Assembly: GCA_016794345.1 (NCBI GenBank)
Contig: JAEUKE010000035.1
Span: 1 to 52,692 of the forward strand
Reading direction: 5' to 3'
Origin: Myxococcales bacterium
Lineage (GTDB): Bacteria; Myxococcota_A; Polyangia; Polyangiales; Polyangiaceae
DNA: 52,692 nucleotides
Part shown: positions 42,801 to 49,178 of the stretch, piece after piece
Layout of the letters: each line of letters begins with the position of its first letter
Numbering within the stretch: position 1 is the first letter of the stretch
Notes under the pieces: generated by a model
Databases searched by the model: none
The model's input: only the letters and a program-made list of their open reading frames with translations
Told to the model about the DNA's origin: nothing
Made by a program: the position numbers and the translations under genes

Positions 42801-43955
42801 ATGAAAGAGAAACGAGGCCTCGAGACGATGCTCGTCCACGCCGGCGAGCCTCGGCCACGCATCGCGCGCGCGGTCGTCACGCCGATCTTCCAGTCGTCCA
42901 CCTTCGCGATGGACGGGGACGTCGGCCACCAGGACCTCCAGTACGCGCGCCTGTCCAACACGCCGAGCCACCAAGCGCTGCACGAGAAGCTCGCCGCGGT
43001 GGAGGGCGGCGAAGCGGCCCTGGTCACCGCCAGCGGGATGGCCGCGATCTCCAGCGTGCTCCTGTCGCTGCTCCGTCCCGGAGATCACGTCGTCGCCGTG
43101 GAGGGCCTGTACGGCACGACCCACGATCTCCTCGTCCACGATCTCTCCGAGCTCGGGATCGAGCACACCTTCGTCGCAGGCGACGACCCCGGGGCGTGGG
43201 AGCGCGCCTGGCGCCCCAGGACGAAGGTCTTCTACACCGAGACGATGACGAACCCTCTCCTGCGCGTCGCGGATCTGCCGGGCATCGCGGCGTTCGCCAG
43301 GGCTCGCGGCGCGACCTCCGTCATCGACAACACCTTCGCGTCGCCGGTGCAGTTCCGGCCGATCGGTCACGGCTTCGACGTCGTCGTCCACAGCGCGACG
43401 AAGTACCTGAACGGCCACTCCGACGTCATCGCCGGCGCCGTGATCGGGCGCGCGTCCTTGGTAGCCAGCGCGAAGCGGAAGCTCGATCGGTTGGGCGGCT
43501 CGCTCGATCCACACGCCTGCTTCTTGCTGCACCGCGGCCTCCGCACTTTGAGCATCCGCGTGCGCCACCAGGCACAGACCGCCGCCGCCCTCGCGCGCGC
43601 GCTCGAAGCGCACCCCGGCGTCGCGCGCGTGCACCACCCCGGGCTCCCCTCCCACGCGGATCACGACCGCGCCCGCGCGCTGCTCACGGGCTTCGGCGGG
43701 ATGCTCTCGTTCGAGCCGAGGGGCGGGCTCGAGGCCGCGTCTCGGTTCCTCGGGCGTCTCGTCCTCGGCGTCGACGCGCCCAGCCTCGGCGGCCCGGAGA
43801 CGCTCGTCACCCTCCCCTCCAGGACGAGCCACAAGGGCCTCGACCCGGTCGTTCGACGCTCGCTCGGAATTGCTGACGAGCTTGTCAGGGTCTCGGTCGG
43901 CCTCGAGACCGCCGAGGATCTCGTCGCGGACTTCGCGCAAGCGCTCGAGCCGTGA
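42801..43955 (+). CDS. Cys/Met-metabolism PLP enzyme (cystathionine gamma-synthase/lyase family)
   Basis: 384 residues from ATG; a GTG at 42789 in frame overlaps the previous stop (GTGA) and would add four residues. PLP-binding Lys is in VHSATKYLNGHSD, with PLP-contacting VTASGMAAISSVLL, Tyr in LYGTTHDLL, and TSVIDNTFASP. C-terminal SLGGPETLVTLPSRTSH and RVSVGLETAEDLVADF are standard. The family covers MetB, MetC, cystathionine gamma-lyase, methionine gamma-lyase and O-acetylhomoserine sulfhydrylase, so the exact reaction is not settled. The stop overlaps the next gene as GTGA. Confidence 0.92.
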   Translation: MKEKRGLETMLVHAGEPRPRIARAVVTPIFQSSTFAMDGDVGHQDLQYARLSNTPSHQALHEKLAAVEGGEAALVTASGMAAISSVLLSLLRPGDHVVAVEGLYGTTHDLLVHDLSELGIEHTFVAGDDPGAWERAWRPRTKVFYTETMTNPLLRVADLPGIAAFARARGATSVIDNTFASPVQFRPIGHGFDVVVHSATKYLNGHSDVIAGAVIGRASLVASAKRKLDRLGGSLDPHACFLLHRGLRTLSIRVRHQAQTAAALARALEAHPGVARVHHPGLPSHADHDRARALLTGFGGMLSFEPRGGLEAASRFLGRLVLGVDAPSLGGPETLVTLPSRTSHKGLDPVVRRSLGIADELVRVSVGLETAEDLVADFAQALEP

Positions 43956-44749
43956 AGGCCCGCACGTTTGCGCTGAGACCCCCAATCGGCGGCTGCGTAC
44001 CCGGGTTCGTCGCGTGGGCGGCGTCGTTCATCGGGCTCCTGGTCCTGGCTCGCCACCTCGCGCCGCCGCCGCTCGCCGTGATTGTCCTTCCGGCGCTGGC
44101 CGGCTTCATCGTGACGCTCTGGCTCTGGCCGCCCACGGTGCGCGTGGGCTCGGACGGCTTGTGGATCGGCCGCATGGGCCGGCGCGAGCTCATCCCCATC
44201 GGCGAGATAGAAGGCGTGGACTGGGTGCACGGCCCGGCCAATCGGATCCGCGCCGAGCTGCCGGGGCTCGTCGTTCGGCGGCGCGGCAAGAAGCCCATCG
44301 AGCTCCCCATGCTCGGGCTCGCGGTGATCCACCGCGACGAGCTCTACGCGGCGATCGAGGCCGCGATGGCGGCCGCGGCCGTCCGCCGCTCTCGAGCGCT
44401 CGCGCCGCTCGATCGCGCGGGCCGCGCGCTCGATCGGTGGCGACAAGACCTGAGCGGGATGCTGCGCGGGGGCTTTCGCGACGGCGCGCTCACGCGGGAA
44501 GAGCTCGCCGAGGTCCTCGATGATCCGAACGCCAAGCTGGAGCATCGGGTCGGCGCGGCGCTGGCGCTGCGAGGCGTGGAAGACGGCGCCGCCCGCGACC
44601 GGATCCGCATCGCGGCCGAGCAATCCGCCTCACCCAGGCTCCGCCTCGCGCTGAGCCTCGCCGCGGAAGGAGACGACGACCTGGCCGAGCTGGAACAGTT
44701 GCTGGCAACGGAGCAAGACACGCCGCCGGCTCGCGGGCGCACAGGCTGA
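43952..44749 (+). CDS. two-pass membrane protein with PH-like domain, paralogue of 298-1332
   Basis: 265 residues from GTG, coupled to the PLP enzyme gene by GTGA. TM segments are near 12-32 and 40-60, then VRVGSDGLWIGRMGRRELIPIGEIEGVDWV begins a PH-like domain in pieces, and a C-terminal helical domain includes HRVGAALALRGVEDGA and RIRIAAEQSASPRLRLALSL. Its last 200 residues correspond to the protein at 298-1332, including the VGxDGL and RIAAE blocks, but it lacks that protein's extra N-terminal beta domain. Function unknown. It is the last coding gene before the 2.1-kb gap. Confidence 0.78.
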   Translation: MKARTFALRPPIGGCVPGFVAWAASFIGLLVLARHLAPPPLAVIVLPALAGFIVTLWLWPPTVRVGSDGLWIGRMGRRELIPIGEIEGVDWVHGPANRIRAELPGLVVRRRGKKPIELPMLGLAVIHRDELYAAIEAAMAAAAVRRSRALAPLDRAGRALDRWRQDLSGMLRGGFRDGALTREELAEVLDDPNAKLEHRVGAALALRGVEDGAARDRIRIAAEQSASPRLRLALSLAAEGDDDLAELEQLLATEQDTPPARGRTG

Positions 44750-44804
44750 CCTGCCTCCCGTCGACATCGAGCGACAGCGCTACTCGCCGAGCTCGAGCAG
44801 ATGG

Positions 44805-44854
44805 AAAAAAAAGCGCCTGCTCGACGGTGGGGGGGGGAAACCGTCACAGGCGCT
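44805..44854 (-). terminator. intrinsic terminator on the minus strand with no adjacent gene
   Basis: Read on the minus strand: AGCGCCTG (44854-44847), then an inner stem GACGGT/ACCGTC (44845-44840 with 44828-44823) around a C9 loop, then CAGGCGCT (44819-44812) and a run of T down to 44805. The nested stem of 8+6 pairs with a T tract is a textbook Rho-independent terminator. On the plus strand no T-tract follows the stem. The nearest upstream minus-strand gene ends at 46888, about 2 kb away. Confidence 0.8.
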
Positions 44855-45049
44855 CGTTCATCGCTATTACACGTTGCGTGCCAGGCCTCGCAACGCTCTT
44901 TTCTGGCTGAGTTTCGCGTCGGAGAGCGCCCGAGCTTTCACGTGTGAAATTTCATCCGCTGCAGAGTTGAAACCGAGCAGCAACGAGGCCGCCCGGGCCC
45001 CGACGCAGCGGGGCTCGGTCTCGAGATCGAAGGGACAAAATGACGACAC

Positions 45050-45176
45050 GGGGCCGACCCCGAAAGGTCGACCCCGCGCGGGGTGCTCACTTGGCTCGGC
45101 GGACCCGGTAGTCCGACCCGTGATGTATTCGATCACGCGAGCCCTTTGCTCGGGCGCCTGGCCAGGCTCTCCCGAG
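45050..45176. repeat. run of tandem hairpins
   Basis: In 127 bases: 45050-45075 (10 pairs, one mismatch, loop CCGAAA), 45072-45083 (palindrome CCCCGCGCGGGG), 45100-45115 (5 pairs, 6-base loop), 45119-45137 (6 pairs, 7-base loop), 45138-45152 (CGAGC/GCTCG) and 45149-45176 (CTCGGG/CCCGAG around palindrome GCCTGGCCAGGC). The last two compete for the same bases. Confidence 0.6.
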
Positions 45177-46686
45177 TCATCGACGCATCCGCCTTCGTCT
45201 TCGACTCCCTGCGGGGCGCGTTCGCGCGCGCACACCCGGGAACGACACCTCCGCTATTCGCTCGGGTGGCTTCGGTACCTGGCCCGCGCTGAGCTTGGAG
45301 GACTCCTTCTTTCGAGTCTTCCTCCAGCGGCTCGCGACTGCTCTGCGCCTCTTCGGTTGGGAGAGCCAACGACGGGACGAGCACCTCTGACACGCTGCCC
45401 CGATCGCGGTTGCGAGCTCATGGTCTTCCGCCGATGAGCCCACGGGCCCGGAGGCCGCCGCGACTGGTGGGAACCGCTCGGCCGAGCTTGGTTTAGGAGC
45501 TCGGTTTCGCAGGACCCGCGTGCCTGATCTCGGTCGAGCCGCTCGGAACCGAGCGGTCGGATCGGGCGACCATCTGGTTGGGTGGTCGCTCGTTCCAAGG
45601 CACCGACTTCAGCGGCGTCGCGCGCCGCTCGAAACGTCGTTCGAGGGTTTGCGATGCCTCCTAGCGCACCCCGATTCGCGTGGGGAACGCCCGGCACTTC
45701 GATGACGAGATCTGCAGACGAAGCGTGACGATACGTGTACCCGCGGTGTGTCGCGATGCGCCCGGTTCGTGGACCCGCTTTCGCGAGCCCCGGGCGGGAC
45801 CTGACGCTGGAGCGCCGCGATCCCGAGGCGGAGGCGAGCGGCCCTCGTGAGGGCTCGCACGTTCCGTCCTCCTGGCGAGCACCCGGTCCGAGCCTTCGGG
45901 TTTGCGAGACCCTGGCCCAGCTCGAGCTTGGACGACGCGCCCCACGATGCCGTGCGGGACGCGGCGCCGCGACGAGTCCGGAGCGTTTCCAGGCGCTCCT
46001 TCTTCACCGCCTCACCTTCGGCGACTCGGGGCGCTTGCCCCGATCGCTTCTGTCATCGTGATCACCCGCGAGCACCACCTTGCAACACGACCTCGACCTC
46101 GTCAGGTCCGCGACGCCCTCGGCCAGGTGCGAACGCGAGCCTTGATGACGAGCGGCTCAGGGGACGAGCCCCTTCGCCGACCGGCTGCCGCCCGTCTCCT
46201 CTTCCGTTGGCTCGCGTCTGCGAGCCGAGGAACGAACGTGCGAGCCGAACACCTCCCTGTCGCCCCTGCGGACCACCGGTACGGAGATACCGACGGTCAG
46301 CGCGCCAGCGTGTCGCTGGGGCCGAAGGGCCTTGCCGTACCGCCCCGCCCCGCGAAGGGTCGAGCCGGCGTGCAGAGCCCGAGGTGCCGCCTGGCCTTCC
46401 TCCCCTCTGGCGAGGGGACGCTCCCCGTAGCCTCGCTCTCTCGAGCTCGGCGTGGGAACCAGCGCGCCTTTGTGACCCCGCCCTGGCTGGCTCCGACGAC
46501 GCGGGTGGCTCAGCGAGGGGAGGGCTCGGCTCGACCTTGCTTTCGCAGAGGGAGAGGCCGCAGCGCACGGAATGGCAGGACGTGTACGAAAGGTCGTGCG
46601 GCTCGATGTGCCGCGAACAACCGAGGACCAATATGGACTCCCCCGCCCGACTTTGCAAGGCCTAAGTGCACGAAATCACGAGATTT

Positions 46687-46817
46687 TTATCCACAACATT
46701 GTCCCCAGAAAAAGCAACAGCTTCTCCACAGGCGGGCATTTCTCAAGATCGCGGAATGCGTGGCGAAATGGCGCTGGAGGGGCAAGAAGCGCATCGGCGT
46801 CCACAGGCCAATCCACA
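46687..46817. promoter_or_regulatory. DnaA-box-like cluster in an AT-rich dip
   Basis: A perfect TTATCCACA at 46687-46695, TTCTCCACA (one mismatch) at 46722-46730, and weaker GCGTCCACA (46797-46805) and CAATCCACA (46809-46817), all in one orientation. The line 46681-46740 is about 45% GC against about 65-70% around it. By composition I expect under 0.1 perfect box in the whole window. No dnaA, dnaN, gidA or parAB gene is present, so an origin is not proven; a DnaA-controlled promoter is equally possible. Confidence 0.4.
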
Positions 46818-46887
46818 GAGAGGTGGGGAGAACCGAAGGCCGATTCCTCGCTGCGCCGCCCATGCTCTGCGCTCCCGGATCGGTGGC

Positions 46888-47676
46888 TCACCGAAGCCGT
46901 TGCTCGTCGTTCACGAAGCGGGCGTTGAAGAGCAGTGCGTCGGGGAAGCGCGCGGACACGGCATCCGGCGGCAAGACCACGTCCTTCGACGTTCGGCCAC
47001 GCAGGCGCTCGGGGCAATGTCCGATGATCTCCTGGACGTCGTCGGACCAGCGAGGCACGGCCAGGTAGGCCGCCCCATCCGGAGACCACGCAGCCTCGAA
47101 CACCTCAGGCTCCGCCGAAACGGCGTCACGGCCTTGCACCCCGACCTCGTCCCACAGGTCGATGCGTGTACCTTCCCGCGTGTGGGAGTGTCCGTCCCCG
47201 CAGTAGTCGGCGCGGACCATGCGCACGCAAGCAAGATGATGCTGCGCGAGGGAGCGCCCGCCGATGGACTTCCAGGGCTTGTAGCCAAACCGAACGCACT
47301 TCGCGATGGCGCCGTTGGTGCACGCGAACGTCACCCGCCCGGGCGCGTCATCGTACTTCCCGGTCGTATCCCAAGAGCCAACCACCGGAATGGCGAGTCG
47401 ACGTCCCTCAGCGTCCGGCGCGCAGTATGGCTGGTATTCGGCGTCGTCCGACCTCCGGTAGGACAGCGCGTAGAGCGTCACTTCCCCGTCGCGATCGCGG
47501 GTGTCAGGCTCGAATGCGTCGATGCGAAACCGCAGCGTCGTTCCGGACTCGTCGACCGCATCGATCTCGTCCCCGATGCCGAGCGGGTTGGACGCGGTCG
47601 CCGCGCTCGACTCCTCGGCCGCGCTCCGGCAGCCGACGACCGCAAACGCAGCGACCAGCGTCCACCCCCTCTTCAT
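46888..47676 (-). CDS. ADYC-domain lipoprotein
   Basis: 262 residues from MKRGWTLVAAFAVVGCRS (lipobox VVGC). A short linker is followed by a single domain of about 220 residues with RFRIDAFEPDTRDRDGEVTL, CAPDAEGRRLAIPV, VTFACTNGAIAKCVRFGYKPW, and the family signature RMVRADYCGDG at about 153-162. Cys pairs at about 85/119 and 127/150 may be disulfides. ADYC-domain proteins are known mainly from myxobacteria; their job is not known. The start overlaps the stop of the repeat-peptide gene (ATGA), so the two are made together. Confidence 0.88.
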   Translation of the reverse strand: MKRGWTLVAAFAVVGCRSAAEESSAATASNPLGIGDEIDAVDESGTTLRFRIDAFEPDTRDRDGEVTLYALSYRRSDDAEYQPYCAPDAEGRRLAIPVVGSWDTTGKYDDAPGRVTFACTNGAIAKCVRFGYKPWKSIGGRSLAQHHLACVRMVRADYCGDGHSHTREGTRIDLWDEVGVQGRDAVSAEPEVFEAAWSPDGAAYLAVPRWSDDVQEIIGHCPERLRGRTSKDVVLPPDAVSARFPDALLFNARFVNDEQRLR

Positions 47677-47891
47677 CGGACCAGCCTGCCCCCCGAGACC
47701 CGCGCCCCCTCGAGCCGCAATCCCGTCGTGCCCTCGCCCGTCCCGAGCGTCGGCCCGTTCATGATGATGATCCCGTTCAGCTCGCGGCCGTTCATGATGA
47801 TGATGCCGTTGCTCTGCACGGCGGCGAACGCCGACGCCGAGATGAGCGTCCCGAGGGCGAGCAGACCACCGATGAGGATCTTTCTCTTCAC
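47673..47891 (-). CDS. tiny secreted Asn-Gly repeat peptide
   Basis: 72 residues from GTG at 47891. Signal peptide VKRKILIGGLLALGTLISASA with cleavage near AFA-AV leaves about 49 residues. The mature part starts with two 11-residue repeats, NGIIIMNGREL and NGIIIMNGPTL, and then a Gly/Thr/Arg-rich tail (GTGEGTTGLRLEG). The Ile-rich blocks between Asn-Gly pairs suggest stacked beta strands or amyloid-like assembly. A strong Shine-Dalgarno fixes the start. It is coupled to the ADYC gene. Too short for most gene finders; no family known to me. Confidence 0.75.
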   Translation of the reverse strand: MKRKILIGGLLALGTLISASAFAAVQSNGIIIMNGRELNGIIIMNGPTLGTGEGTTGLRLEGARVSGGRLVR

Positions 47892-47895
47892 AGCT

Positions 47896-47901
47896 CCTCC
47901 T
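47896..47901 (-). promoter_or_regulatory. strong ribosome binding site for the repeat peptide
   Basis: AGGAGG on the minus strand, 4 bases before the GTG at 47891. It is the best anti-SD match I found at any start in the window and suggests the peptide is made in quantity. Confidence 0.75.
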
Positions 47902-48092
47902 TCCGACGGCGCGAAGGTGGATCCGCCCACCTCCTGCGACCGCCACCGCCGCAAGTCTCGCGACGGTTGGACGGGCTGTCAAATCAAACGTCAAGCCGAG
48001 TGAGCCTTCGACGTCGTCGATCGACTGCGAGCCATGGACCCACTTGTTCGTCGTGCCATTGACGAGAAACCGATCGAAATCGACGCCGCGCG

Positions 48093-48108
48093 GACTCGGC
48101 CCCGAGTC
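48093..48108 (-). terminator. hairpin after the PEGA gene, possible terminator
   Basis: GACTCGG (48093-48099) pairs with CCGAGTC (48102-48108) around a 2-base loop, about 57 bases beyond the stop at 48165. No T-tract follows. Confidence 0.35.
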
Positions 48109-48164
48109 GGAGGTGGAAATGGGACAGGAATCGCCGGCCCGTCCGCCTCAGCGGCTTCCGCCCA

Positions 48165-49178
48165 TCAGAACCGGCCGACGAAGGCCGCGCCCGCTCCATT
48201 CGGATCAGCCCAAGGGAGCACGGCCACAGGGCTGCTGGAGCGCTCCGCGCCCCAGAGCGCGAGACCAGTGACGCTCGCCCCGACCGCGATGAGCCCGCCG
48301 GCTCCGAGGCCCACGAAGACCCCGAACCCGCGGACCTCGCGATCGTACGTCTCCGCGTACGGAGAGCCGGGCCGGCAAGCATTGCGGCGCTCCCCGCCGC
48401 AGCTGTCATCGAGCTCATCGCCGGCCGCGAGGCTGTCCACCAGGAAGCCGACCGAGGTGCCCATCATCGCGACGCCGATGCTCCCGACGACGATTGCCCA
48501 GACAGGCAGCGCCGGCTCCGCTGTGTCCGGCGTCGGCTGAGGCGTGGACGACGGCGACGGCGATGGCGGCTTCGGGGGCGGCGGACGCGGCAGCGGAACG
48601 AGCTTCACCACGACGACGGAGCGCGTCCCGCTGCCACCGACGGTGGCGGACGCGGAGAACGGATGGTGCTCCGGCGCCGTCGCCGTCACCTGGTGAGTGC
48701 CCGGATCGACGTACAGGATCTGCCCCCATTGAAGCTCGGAGAGGGGCTCCCCATCCAACGTCACCGCCATCGCCTTCGGCCGGTCGGCCTCGAGCGGCAC
48801 CTGGATCACAAGCTCGGAGAGCTTCTTCGCAAGGAAGTCCCGATGCAGCTCGGCTGCGCGGACCGCGTCCGCGTAGTCGGCCTCCTTGGCGTACCGAATG
48901 GCCTCGTCGAACTCACGCCAGGCCGTGGCCGTCTTGCCCTGACGCCGGTGGCACTCCGCCAAATTGAGCAGCGTGTCGCCGCGCTTGCGAAGCGAGTAGC
49001 TCTTCTTCAGCACCTCACAGCCCTGGTCGAGCGTCGCCTTCCTCGACATGAGCAGGCGGCCCTCGTCGAGGAGCTTGGCCGCCTCGGTCCACTCGGGCGG
49101 CTCGCTATCATCAGCATAGAGCCGGCCCGTGCCGAGCGTCAGCGCGAGGAGGAGTGCGAGCGATGCGCAGCGCTTCAC
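48165..49178 (-). CDS. TPR-like and PEGA-domain membrane protein
   Basis: 337 residues from GTG. A signal peptide (LALLLALTLGTGRLYA) is followed by a helical repeat region (LLDEGRLLMSRKATLDQGCEV, LLNLAECHRRQGKTATAWREF) typical of myxobacterial TPR-like proteins. A PEGA-like domain follows (KAMAVTLDGEPLSELQWG, VDPGTHQVTATAPEH), then a Pro/Ser linker and two TM helices (about 245-265 and 295-320). It follows the kinase gene with a GTGA overlap. PEGA proteins often accompany Ser/Thr kinases in this group and are thought to sense surface polymers. Confidence 0.88.
   Translation of the reverse strand: MKRCASLALLLALTLGTGRLYADDSEPPEWTEAAKLLDEGRLLMSRKATLDQGCEVLKKSYSLRKRGDTLLNLAECHRRQGKTATAWREFDEAIRYAKEADYADAVRAAELHRDFLAKKLSELVIQVPLEADRPKAMAVTLDGEPLSELQWGQILYVDPGTHQVTATAPEHHPFSASATVGGSGTRSVVVVKLVPLPRPPPPKPPSPSPSSTPQPTPDTAEPALPVWAIVVGSIGVAMMGTSVGFLVDSLAAGDELDDSCGGERRNACRPGSPYAETYDREVRGFGVFVGLGAGGLIAVGASVTGLALWGAERSSSPVAVLPWADPNGAGAAFVGRF

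Larger units (their letters stand above)
44805..46660 (-). ncRNA. candidate large structured non-coding RNA (unassigned)
   Basis: The gap 44750-46887 has no convincing ORF: all frames give Arg/Ser/Pro-rich products without domain, signal or homologous look. The segment contains dense hairpins, for example GGGGCCGACC/GGTCGACCCC (45050-45075), CGGAC/GTCCG (45100-45115), CGTGAT/ATCACG (45119-45137), CCGCTCGG/CCGAGCGG near 45540, GCGACCA/TGGTCGC near 45570, CGGGGC/GCCCCG near 46030 and GGCTCGC/GCGAGCC near 46210. It ends in the terminator above, which works only for minus-strand transcripts. Chance hairpins are common in such GC-rich DNA, so the case rests on the gap, the tandem packing and the terminator. 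It could be a long ncRNA, a long 3' UTR of the ADYC operon, or a DNA element. I cannot match it to GOLLD, ROOL, OLE, RNase P or tmRNA. Confidence 0.35.
47892..48164. other. intergenic region upstream of the repeat peptide
   Basis: 273 bases with no ORF I would support. It should hold the promoter of the peptide/ADYC operon; no clear -35/-10 pair is visible. It contains the hairpin listed separately. Confidence 0.5.

Noticed and set aside
44867..45235. Minus-strand frame ending in a plausible tail (ISHVKARALSDAKLSQKRAL)
   Set aside because: Only the last 30 codons look protein-like; the rest is low quality and there is no domain or ribosome site. Kept as a caution against calling the gap fully non-coding.
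45902..47068. 388-codon plus-strand frame in the gap and into the ADYC gene
   Set aside because: Composition is random-like, it runs through the DnaA-box dip and into the antisense of the ADYC gene.
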